Shown in pieces: positions 1 to 10,301 of a stretch of 64,000 nt of DNA; positions within the stretch are counted from its first letter, which is position 1; every line of letters begins with the position of its first letter. A program made the position numbers and the translations under genes. The notes below the pieces were generated by a model. It did no database searches, had not been told where the DNA came from, and saw only the letters and a program-made list of their open reading frames with translations. Source of the DNA: Enoplosus armatus (lineage: Eukaryota; Chordata; Actinopteri; Centrarchiformes; Enoplosidae); assembly GCF_043641665.1 (NCBI RefSeq), contig NC_092193.1:19370946-19434945 (forward strand), written 5' to 3'.

Positions 1-100
1 GCACGCCGTCCATATGCGCAATTTCTCCGCGGTTCAGCGCATCTCTAATGAGGTTGATCGGCTCCGAGTCGCCTCGAAAACCCGCCATAATTGCGTCCAT
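1..100 (-). CDS. Possible N-terminal coding segment running off the left edge, unrecognised
   Basis: Reading the minus strand from 100 to 1 gives ATG followed by 32 more open codons. The peptide starts MDAIMAGFRGDSEPINLI and continues with an apparently helical, charged stretch to the window edge. Two TAA codons lie in the same frame directly before the ATG (positions 101-106), so if this is coding the ATG at 100-98 or the one at 88-86 is the start. The stretch is CpG-rich compared with the flanking DNA, and many codons end in C or G. I do not recognise the protein. It could equally be a conserved non-coding element that is open by chance, since 100 bases is short. No splice acceptor with a clear pyrimidine tract is visible upstream, which favours a first exon if it is real. 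Confidence 0.35.
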   Translation of the reverse strand, partial: MDAIMAGFRGDSEPINLIRDALNRGEIAHMDGV

Positions 101-509
101 TTATTACGCGACCCTATAAGTCGGTGATAGTAAGTCTTTGGCTTTCCATCCAGGGGTGTCGGGGATGCGCTTGTGCAAAATGCAAAATGCAATAATGTTT
201 GTGTTTGTGCGAAGCCTTAAGCATCCATTGGCCCAACTGGGAAATACATTTGCTTAGATTTACGACCTGCCTTCTCAGGTTATATCGATTGTTGTAGCCT
301 GCTGTGTACTATATTTCTGTAAGAGCAAGAAAAGTGGGTCTGCCACGGGCTATCTATATATAATTTCTTGATGTTGTAGAGAGCACGGGGAGCGCTTTTG
401 ATAGTCATCTTTGCAGCTGGGTCAATTCTCAAGTGTGAAATCTGCGCTCTTATGGCCCCTTGTTGAGCATATATATATACATAAAAACTAATGTGATACA
501 TGAAGGGCT

Positions 510-511
<2 letters not shown>

Positions 512-546
<35 letters not shown>

Positions 547-556
547 ACACACACAC
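512..556. repeat. (CA)n microsatellite
   Basis: A CA dinucleotide run of about 45 bases with a single G interruption at 542. Confidence 0.95.
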
Positions 557-2944
557 GATGATGGGCCTAAGCGGCTGTAATGGCTCTGATCAGCGTGAGA
601 CATGTCTATGTATGTGGAAAGCTCATGTATTATACATCACCGTGGCACCAGGGTATATGGGTACAATCACTTAAATGTGTGTGAACGCCATGTCTATATT
701 TGTTTATGTGCATCTGTTATGATGTGTGTGTGTGTATTTGTGCATGTCTCTGTGTATCTTTGATTACATGAACACTTTTGTGCAATTTACTGTGGACCAG
801 CCTCAGCATTGCAAGGTTCTTTTTTTTTGGGGGGGGGGGGGGTCGTGATTGAACATACACTCTCCTCCTTTAATGTGGTTAAAAGAGAGAGAGAGAGTGA
901 GAGAGAGAGCACAGCAATCTGTGTGTCAGCATTCAGTTAGTAATTGTTTACACCAGATAGCTCTTGCATTCACCCAGATGGGGGCCCGGAGAGCGATAGG
1001 GAGATGTGAAGGAGAGCAGAGGGAGAATGGAGGCGAGGAGACATCAAGGGAGGAGAGGAGGGGTAGTTAGATGGAGAAGGGGGGGGGGGGGGTGTAGATG
1101 AGAGGAGGACAGAGGTAGGGGTGGGGCAGAACATGAGGAGAGATTAGAAGAAGGACTGTAAAATGAGTGGAAGAGGAATGGGAGAGGTGGTGTTGGCGGC
1201 GGTGGGAAACAGACAGGTCACACTGAGCCACTGACTTATGCTGGCGATAAAACTGCCTGAAGAATAGGAGCTGGAAAGAGAGGTGCTGTAGTTGTGACAA
1301 GCGAGGGACACACCGAATCCCATTAGCGGACATTACTGTGTGTTATGGCCAACAGTAGAGGAAGGGGTTTGGGATAAATGGTGGGACATTGAGAGAGAAG
1401 GGTGCATGGAAGAACACCAAGGACATATAAAAAAAAGGTGTATGTGTGTTCAAGAAATAGAGAGTCGAGGATGCACTTGGCAACAGAATTTGAATTCAGG
1501 TCTTCAATGAAGAGCTTCTTTTACCCCCCCCCCCACCACCACCAATCTTACGTAACCCTGTTGCCTCTCCTGCCTGGAGTGCCTTGCAAAGTTTTCCCAG
1601 GAAGACACATTACTCACTAATTATGTTTCAGAGAGAGTCCACTGACTGTCTTTCTTTAAAGACTCAATCAAACTCCATCAATGAAATGCCCCCGAAGATG
1701 TTAGAGACGCTTCTAAACATACTGATCACCCATCTATGGCGAGAAATAATGGCTTCACATGCACCCTTCCCATGGGAAACACACACAGGGAATATGGTAA
1801 ACGATCAGTAAGCCTCTATTTCCTTTTGATTCCCTCCTAATGAGAATGGGAGAACCCCCAAGATGTGCACCCATGGGGCTTTTCTCTTCCGACAGAGTGT
1901 GTGGCAGTCGTCGGACGGGTACCATTCATTAGCTGACAATTCAGTGAAATGAATCAGACAACATGTCCTCCCAGGGATCCTCGTGGAGAACAAGGAAACA
2001 AATGCTTAGTGCTCAAGACACGAAACATTCCCTAGGGCCCTCGTGCACAGAGATAATGTAATGGCAGAATTCCCTTTCCGAATGTTTCAAACGGGAAAGG
2101 AAACAAGGAGCTTCCAGGATATACTGCAACATCGTCTCAGATCCTGCTTGCACTCCCCTCCTCTTGCTTTCCAGGCACGGGGAAAATGGAACGAGCTGTT
2201 TAAAAACCTTCGGCAGAGTACTTTTCCTCTGGTGTCAGTCTTTTGAAGGGGGAGTGAAAGGCCTGTGACTCTGCAGTGACTTTGCGCGGAACTGAATCTC
2301 AACTATATCATCTCCAATTACCCACTCAAGGCAACTGACTGACGAGCAATTTTTCATCCATACGTGATGCTCCCTTTAAACTCCCGATAGATGTGAGGGA
2401 TGATGTATGATGCATGATGCTATACCTTCCCCCGGTGCCCTTTGATGGTGATCGTGCATCAAAAGAGGTGAAGACACATGATCGCTGATGCTGACTTTTT
2501 AAGATGGGGGGGGGGGATTCGCAGAGGGTTTCACGACATGCATCTCCCAGGAAAAAGTGGGGGATTTAGCTTGAACCTCCTTCACGCTTTTCCCCATTGC
2601 CCCCCCCCCCCCCACCCCACCCCGATGCAGCACTGTGTCCCCAGCGTCCCCAGACTGAGGTTAGAGCAGGACACGCTGACCCCCAGCGTGAGCAGTGCTT
2701 TGCCGAGACGTGGAGCCATCCTCTCCCGGGTGGTGATGGCAGGGAAGGGAGGGGAGGAGGGCGGTCATTTAGAGAAAATGGCTATGTCTAGCGGTGCAGT
2801 GTTTTTCCTCTGTGGAGGCCTGTGGGATGGGGCTGCAGAGTCTGTCACGGTCTGATTGTTCTCAGACCAACATCGCTGTTTACTCGCGTGCACGTGGTAA
2901 TGCAGGCAGGTGGGGTTGCATATATGCACGCACGGATTCGACAG

Positions 2945-2945
<1 letters not shown>

Positions 2946-2975
<30 letters not shown>
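2946..2975. repeat. (CA)n microsatellite
   Basis: An uninterrupted CA run of about 30 bases. Confidence 0.95.
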
Positions 2976-2978
<3 letters not shown>

Positions 2979-3800
2979 TCTGCGACTTAGGAAAGTCACA
3001 CATAATCAGTGTCTTCAAACATACACACACGCAGACACGTATTCTGATTTTCCTCAATTTTCTCCCTTCGACAAGAATTGAAAGTATGGAGGCGCACTCT
3101 CTCTCTGCTGTCAGCAGGGGGTCTGTATTACTGCTGGAGTGGATTGAATTTCAGAGCGGGATGTTAGATTGGTGGGAGCAACTCCCAGCTCGGTGGTGGA
3201 TGGCTGTTTGGATGGGTGGGATGAAGGAGGACTCCAGTGAAAAAAGTACAGCAGCTCGCTCCACTAGAGACATTGTTATACCGAAAGACGCGAGGCTGCT
3301 CCGGGCTGAATGTGTGTGTGTGTGTGTGTGTTTTCTGTGTATTTACATTTATACCCTACTGTGTAGAAATGAGAGAGGGAAAGGGCAAGAGAGTCAGACA
3401 TTGACAGAACAAGAAAGCGTATATGACTGTTGGTTGCATGTGTGTGAGTTGGTTGCTGCCACTGGCTGCAGTATTGGAGTAGTGAGCTCTCTAGTTGTTT
3501 CTGGTGAAAAGTTGAATTTGAGCCAGGAACCCGTCAAGTCCTAGTGGAAAGATTTCAATGTTTGTATGCGTCAGGTTGCACATGTGTCTGTAAGTCTAGG
3601 AGGAAGAAAAACACTGTGTAAATGCATTACGTGTATCAATGATGTGACTTTTTGCGAGTGGTGCAAGAGATTACAATTTGAAATTCAGTAATTTCATTAG
3701 TTGATATAACGTTCCATTAGTTTGACATTTTTGAGGGGTTGACTTTTTTGCTGTCTCATGGGGAGTTTGGCTGACATCAATGTCTTCTCTGTGCGCTCAG

Positions 3801-3892
3801 AGGGCTGGCTGCTGTGGGACACGTTAGCTCGCACCGGGGCCAGTGTGAGGAGGAAGTTAGCCGTTCCTGTAAGAGCACAAATGCGCCTCCAG
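3801..3892 (+). other. Candidate small exon (possibly a 5' non-coding exon)
   Basis: A 92-base segment is preceded by a pyrimidine-rich acceptor (TCTTCTCTGTGCGCTCAG) and followed by a good donor (CAG/GTAATT). One frame is open throughout (GLAAVGHVSS...). It has no recognisable domain. On the cadherin strand it could be a non-coding leader exon, but the match rests only on splice-site appearance, and such pairs occur by chance. Confidence 0.18.
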
Positions 3893-3997
3893 GTAATTCA
3901 AAAAAAAGTCTCTTACTGACATGTCGTGTCTTTTTAGCCACCAGCTAGCCACCAGGAGCTTTGCGTACATTTGGTTAGTAAGCCTTAAGTTAGCTTA

Positions 3998-4300
3998 AGT
4001 TAGCTTAGCCCCAGTGCTGCATGCGGCCAGTCTGTTAGCTAACATTAGCTGTTGACGGTCAGTAAATATCTCATAACTGCAAGCTGGCTGCGTTTTAAAC
4101 CACAATGTCTTGTTTTCAATGTGTGTTAAATGCAGAACATTTGAATAATTGAATAAGCTAACTTAGCCCCAGTGCTGCATGTGGTCAGGCTGTTAGCTAA
4201 CCTTAGCTGTTGGTGGTCAGTAAACAACCACACTTGTTAAACCACAATGTCTTGTTTTTCTATTTGTTGAAGACAGCTTTCATATGAATAATTGATAACA
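3998..4300. repeat. Diverged two-copy tandem duplication
   Basis: A unit of about 150 bases occurs twice in tandem. Copy 1 runs from about 3998 and copy 2 from about 4155. Shared anchors in order are CTTAGCCCCAGTGCTGCATG, CTGTTAGCTAAC, TTAGCTGTTG, GGTCAGTAAA, AAACCACAATGTCTTGTTTT and GAATAATTGA. The period is 158 bases at the left anchors and 143 at the right, so copy 2 has lost about 15 bases. It has no coding potential. Confidence 0.85.
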
Positions 4301-5330
4301 TTTTCAAAGTAGCTTGCCCAACACTGCTTAAAACCCTTTCATGTCAAGACGTTTGTCTTTCAAAACAGCTTCTGACGCACTAATTTAACCTTAATTCTCT
4401 ACCAGACAGTTCTCTAATGCATAGTGGTCGACTTATTGACTTTCTCTCCCCTACATTAGCACAGCAGATAAAATCCTTCCCATGTGACTCAAGTTAAGCT
4501 CAAACTTTTTTAAAAAAGTAGAATTTTGCTTAATTTTTGTATGGAGATCTGCCCAGGAAACGAGCTTGCTCATGACATGCCTTTAAATCATGAGTCACGG
4601 TGGTGGGAGGAAACGAAGGTGCACAAGTGAGGAACAGATCAAAGAGCAGGCGTATCAGTCACACAGCCCAGCTTGCATTACTTACATGTACAAGGATAAT
4701 GAAGGCGGAATCCATAAGGGGGCTCAAATCTGACTTTGCGGCACTGAAAAGGAGGAGGCTACACTTAGTGCTCTAGCACATGGAATCTGAAATCATAGTA
4801 TTCAATTCTGAATTTGATTTTGCTCTATTCAGACATCACATTGAAGTGATTCGTTTTGGTGCAAAACGTGATAGAATAGCCGTTTTCAATTTTCAGCTTT
4901 CATTGGCTTTTCATTTACTTGTCCCTATTTCACAATTCATGGGCACACATGAAATTGAAAGCACTAACTGTAGCTACTTATATAATTTCACCATGGTTTA
5001 AGACAATTTAGGAAGACTTTAATAAGCTTTGCGACAAAAGGTGCCAATGACTGTAACTGGCGTTTTGGAATTAAATTTATCATACTCGGGGAAATGAACT
5101 ATTTTTCTGAACAATTGCTTTTGAATAGAAAAAAAAAAAATGTGCTCGCGCTTATTTTCTGTGTGTGTTATTTATCACTTCTGTGTTTTGGCTCGTCTTT
5201 ATCAAGGCTGCCAGTAATTCTGGGAAAAAACGCTGCGTGTGCCTGAGGTAGGAGTGACTGTGTAGGTGTTTGCTTGGGCTGGTGGTAATGTGCATCTGCG
5301 CGGCTAGATGTATCACATCAGCTGCAGACG

Positions 5331-5376
5331 TGTGTGTGTGTGTGTATGTGGGTGTGTGTGTCTGTGTGTGTGTGTG
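5331..5376. repeat. Imperfect (GT)n microsatellite
   Basis: A GT run with a few substitutions. Confidence 0.9.
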
Positions 5377-5639
5377 GGGCCATGACAGAAAGAAACCTAC
5401 AGTATAAGCTGCCACCCCTGACATAGGAGTCCTGTAGGAATTGAGCAAATCCTATTGTAAATTTGCCTACTCCATGAAGATAATTGGCTTACTCCTGTGT
5501 TAAATAGCCGGTCCTACAGGACACTGACTGGGCTTAGCATGCTCCGTGTAGACAGTGTGTCTATTCCTCTGCTTCTTAGGGACTGAGAGGCACATTACAT
5601 ACTGAATTATTGTATGACAACGATGAAGTGATAGCTGCG

Positions 5640-5760
5640 GAGCCTAGCCCACAGCTCCTGTGCAGAGACTGACATGCACAAGAGTCTGCAAGGGCACAAG
5701 TTCGATTCCCACAAGGTGCCCCTCTTACATGGCTCTTGCTTCGTGATGTATGACAAGTAG
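5640..5760 (+). repeat. Possible degenerate tRNA-derived SINE head
   Basis: GTTCGATTCCC at about 5700-5710 matches the pol III B-box core. A weak A-box-like TAGCCCACAGC lies about 45 bases upstream, near 5645-5655. No clear A-rich tail or target duplication was found. This may be an old SINE remnant or chance. Confidence 0.3.
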
Positions 5761-6295
5761 TTACACAGACAAGCTGGTTTGGGAACAATCTGCACAGCCA
5801 AGACTTCAGAGCTACATTTCCCATGCCTCGTAAAGCTCTCAATTTCTGGTTTTCATGCTCAAGTCTACAAGTCTAAACAGTTTCAGGCTTCTATTGAGCT
5901 TGGATGTGGAGAAAGTGTTGCTTAGCCTTACCTAAATCATTATCCACACATCAAACACCATCTGGGTTTCACTCTGTTACTTTGAAGATTCCTTCCTCAT
6001 CAGTTCTGTGCCTTAAAGGAACTGTGTGCATGCACACGCACATGCAAACGAGCTTACATGTGGCGGGTTTTTTAATGCCCGTTTTAACCCCGTAGTTGCT
6101 CAGTAACTGCACTAACAGCGGTTGCCTCTGTGATTCTTGGCCTCTGGGCAACTGCTTAGTGATGAACCCGAACCCCAGCTGATCCAGCAGCTCAGATGGG
6201 GAGGAAAATGTTCAAAATGCTCAAACCAGAAAATGAGAGATTCAGAGATGGATGAATTGTCAGCGGATGTGCAGCTGTTCGTGTCTGTTCGTGTC

Positions 6296-6300
<5 letters not shown>

Positions 6301-6335
<35 letters not shown>
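6301..6335. repeat. (GT)n microsatellite
   Basis: An uninterrupted GT run of about 35 bases. Confidence 0.95.
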
Positions 6336-6338
<3 letters not shown>

Positions 6339-9300
6339 GAAGCTAGAAAGCTAGCACGCATAATTCTGGGACATGACCGAAAACTGTCTAGTTAGAGTGC
6401 ATCAGGAAACGGATGAAAGGGAGAATTCCCTGCACATGGCGAGAGGAGAGAGATGGAGCTCAGAACGCTTCATCTGTGTGTGTCCTGATGGCTGCTAAGT
6501 TGAACAAAGACAACTGAGAGACAGCGACTACAATGCCTTTTTAAACCAGTGCTCTGTCTCAGTGAAAACACGCCGGACATGCTGTGAAGTGGAATGGTTG
6601 AAAGCATCTTTTTAAAGGTTGACTGATGATATTAAGCAGATGAAATGGCAGCACCTCGGGGAGGGTTTTTTTAAATTTTTTATTTTTTTAAAGCTAAAAA
6701 TACAGAAGCACAGGGAATGTTTGCTGATGCTTATCTCAGTGTCAAATTACATTGATGAATGGCACGATTTTTAGATGCATGCATCCCGTTATGTTTTAGA
6801 GCAAGCTGCCTTTTCTGACAGCGTTACGACTCCAGAAACTCCAGAATCACAGGGGGCGAGCTACGGAGCACAAGGTTCATCAGTAGTGTAATTAATGTAG
6901 TGCGGTTCAGTTGTCATGCGTGATATTTCAGAGCTGCGATCTACTTGAGAAGGCTTTTTGATGAATGGCCAATTAGAAGCAGACTCCTCAAGCCTGGTGG
7001 CTGACTGATCTCTTTTTAATGGCACTCCTGTTTCTTTGATAAAACGCAAAATGAATCATCAATATCACGGCCCCTGAGGAGCACCGCGCACAGAATTTAA
7101 TTGTAATTGGGTGTGTAGCTGCATCTCGGGGTCGAGGCTGTGCCTTTGTGTGTGTAAGAGTGTGTGGGAGCACTATTGTGGTAATGGTGGTCAGTCCCAG
7201 TCATACTCTGATGCACATGGCTGCTTTTCCGAAGCATTATGTATAATTCGCTGGTTATGTGTGTTCATCTTTATCTGCATTATCTACATTGATCTGCTAA
7301 ATGTGCATTTCAGCCACAGAGTACAGAGGATGGCAGCCCAGCTGTGTGTACTTACAACGCCAATCGAGTCTCATTGTCACAGATTTTTCTTGTGTTTGAT
7401 TGCTATTAAAGCACACTTCAATTATGCCTGGCAAGGATTCGGAAAATCCATGCTTAAACTGCGCCGCTGTGTTTCTGATGCTTTAATCAAAAAGTCTCAT
7501 TTTATATGCATAATTAATGCAACAGAAATGAAAAGATGAGAGGGAAAAAACAGCCTTAAACGTTCAAAGCAATACAAAGTCTCTTTTCTTCCTTATTTGC
7601 CAGTTTCTCAGGAGATGGCCAAGATGTATTTGCCGTTACTCAGGAGGGGGTGCCATGGCGGGTGGGGTTGTTTGAGCAGAAGCTGTGAAAACACACCATG
7701 TAGCAATTTGAGCGAGCATCTTGAACCAAAGGGCCCACCAGTAGCTTTTGGACCACCCAATGGGCAGCAAAGATCTCTGCTATGCCTCTTATTTTTGCTG
7801 CAGTGTTTTCTGCGGGTCTCACTCGCTGGAGATTTCTTCCCTGAGCAAACAGAACAGGATCAGAATGAGGTGATTAGCGTTGTCAAAATGTCACAGCGTC
7901 CCCCGCTGATGTTGGAGGGCCGGGACAATAATCTTATAATTCACTGCATGAAACTGTAGAAATGTGTCTCTTGTACCTGTCTGCCTGCAAATGGCAAATA
8001 CACTATGAGCCCTCTGATTCTTAGGTTTTATGTGTGCTTTCCTCAGCCTCCTTCCTCAGCCTCCGCCGCACAATATGACGCGGCTTCTAGACGAAATTGC
8101 GAAGCAGACCTTTCACACTTGGTCACAATGGAGGCTTGCTCGGCAGGTAGGCACTTGGGGAGATACAGAGGGAATCTTATTTTGTGGATTTAGACTTCAT
8201 AAACATCATTATCATCTCCCCGACCTTGAGTTGCTGTGCTGTTCAGCGGCGACCCCAATTTTGTCAGAAACCTTGAATGGTGATGCGTGCGGTCTCCTGG
8301 GCACATGGGCAATCGAGTCAACAAAAAGGAATTTTCTTTAGCGAGTGGAGTGTGTGCGGCATGTCGGCATGTGTGCTATGTGTGTCTGAGGGAGGGTGAG
8401 CATCTACGTGCGCTGACTCAGTAATCTTTCTAGCCTGCCGCCTGGAACCGTCAGCATCTTTCCTCCAAACAAAGTTTTCTGACTGTGCCTCTGCCAGATT
8501 TAAACTATGTAGAACATTAGTGTAACAGCCCACGCTCTTAGAATACAGATTTGTTCTTGAGTGCACGCCAAACGGCCTCTATATTTTATGAGCCTTCTCT
8601 CTACTAACATACCGTCTTGAGACTAATTATCATGGTCGCACTCAAACACAAAGCTCGTTTATTATTGCATTGACATCACATTTGTTTTGGCTTGGCCTAC
8701 ATGGCAGGAACTTCACAGCGCTACAATGCTGGAATCATGTTTTGAGCTTGACAGAGCATGCTTTGGATGGAGAATCTGTTCCTTGTTGCGCTGTACACAG
8801 TGTTAGGTGGAAAGGTTGTTTGTTCTTTACAGTCTTGTCACTTGTCTCTCTTCAAGTGGACTGTAATTTTTTTCCCCCTTTTCGTACGTGCGGGGCTGCT
8901 ACTCGGGAGTAATGCTCGATTCTTGGGAAGCAGTTTTCCTCTCCTGGTCCTGGCCTAGAAATGCCTTGATACTTTTTTATTATCATAATACTTTTCCCCC
9001 CAGCATATTGTATCCGTACACTGATTCCAGCTATTTTTACACATACTGCAAGACTATTTATAAAAGCATGAGTAATGTTGGTTTGAAAAATGGAAATGGT
9101 ACATGAAAGAGGAGTTGAAATTTTAGAGGAGCTTCTAGTAATTGATGTATAATTAAATTTTTTTATGATAACCTATATTTTTTAGTATTTGTCTAATTAT
9201 GTTGAGGGGAAGGAATAAAAAATACAATGTTTTATGTGTTGTAAAACGTATCAGACTATCACATTGTTTAGGGATTCATAACCGATTCCATTTTTGTATA

Positions 9301-9361
9301 TAATTTACCAACCTACTAAAACCACCACCATTCATTAAACATGCCAACTTATTCCTCTCCA

Positions 9362-9535
9362 GGGTCGTAAGTTCGCCAGAGCCTATCCCAGCATGCACTG
9401 GGCAGAAGGCAGGAAACATCCCGGGCAGGTTGCCAGTCTATGGCAGGGTGAGAACACACAGACAAGCACAGATAGACTCGCAAACATGTTCATCCGCTAA
9501 TAACAGAGGCAGGGTTTGAACTATGGTGCTTTCAA
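9362..9535 (+). repeat. Teleost interspersed repeat fragment (LINE/SINE 3' region type)
   Basis: The motif series GAGCCTATCCCAGCATGCACT, GGGCAGAAGGCAGG, CAGGTTGCCAGTCTATGGCA and CAGGGT belongs to a repeat I know to be scattered through fish genomes. The same family appears in the opposite orientation at 38941-39022. The copy is diverged and has no open frame. Confidence 0.7.
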
Positions 9536-9702
9536 TGGAGTCCAAAAAAACACTTTTGATCTGTAATGTCTAAGATTAAATGATTTTCACATGCTGGCCA
9601 TAAAACATGGCATTGTAGTGAACACAAAAACTAAACAGCTTATAAATGGGCCTTGTATAAAATCTCACCTACATTATAGGCCCTACTCATCCACGGTAAA
9701 AC

Positions 9703-10301
9703 CACACAGGTGTTTTCACCTTAACTGGCTGATTAGACCTGGGTCCTGTAAGGGCCTTTTTTAAACAGAGTGACTGCATCATCTCCCTCGTCTGGTTCCA
9801 CACTTCTGAATTGCCGCCCACGTCACAGATTTGTTCAGCGAGGTCTGGCGTCCATTGACGTCTCCTTTTCTGTCGATTGGAGAAACAGTCGACCAATCAG
9901 TTTGGTAACAACGAGACATTCTCTTCCTATAGAGCAGGCTGCCTAGCTACATTCACAAGAAATAACAATAGGCAAGTGGCGGGGGAAAAAACAACTCTTA
10001 ATTCGACACATTTCTTATTTTAATCAATGTGACAAACGTTAACTGCTGCTAGACACCACAGCTGTCAACTGGAAATTATACACACAATACATTTTGCAGC
10101 AATAAAATGATGAGCTGCGTTTGTCTGCACTAAATACAGAACAGATTCCACCACTTCTGGTCCTGGTGTCTCTCCTGCTTCTGTTACATCTCACACCAGA
10201 CTTTTAGGAAGTGTGTGGAGTTTAGTGACCTCAGCGATCTCTCAGCATAACTCCGCCTAACTCTGCTCTCATCAGCCACAATAAGTGAAAACACCTGTGT
10301 G
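9703..10301. mobile_element. MITE-like element with about 38-bp imperfect inverted ends
   Basis: The left end (9703-9740) begins CACACAGGTGTTTTCAC and includes GGCTGAT. The reverse complement of the right end (10264-10301) also begins CACACAGGTGTTTTCAC and includes TGGCTGATGAGA. The two ends agree at roughly three quarters of positions over 38 bases. The 599-base element has no transposase-like frame, so it would be non-autonomous. Superfamily is unassigned because no convincing target duplication was found; the right flank has been overgrown by GT. Confidence 0.6.

Larger units (their letters stand above)
101..3800. other. Non-coding stretch with simple repeats
   Basis: I see no convincing gene here. 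It holds (CA)n at 512-556, a T/G homopolymer block at 822-842, a GA-rich stretch at about 882-1160 with a G run at 1080-1092, a C run at 2600-2613, (CA)n at 2946-2975 and (GT)n at 3309-3331. Open frames over these blocks are low-complexity shadows such as VCVCVC or THTHTH. Confidence 0.7.
4301..9359. other. Non-coding stretch
   Basis: No gene is recognisable. It contains (GT)n at 5331-5376 and 6301-6335 and a possible degenerate SINE head near 5640-5760. Unique AT-rich sequence with homeodomain-type TAATT cores lies at about 6850-7530. Open frames here are short and show no family resemblance. Confidence 0.6.

Noticed and set aside
1578..1602. TGCCTTGCAAAGTTTTCCC resembling a Tc1-type transposon end
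   Set aside because: Only one short end-like match; no partner inverted end or TA-flanked element found.
5429..5522. 11-base inverted pair GTCCTGTAGGA / TCCTACAGGAC
   Set aside because: Short arms 70 bases apart with no further similarity; not enough for an element.
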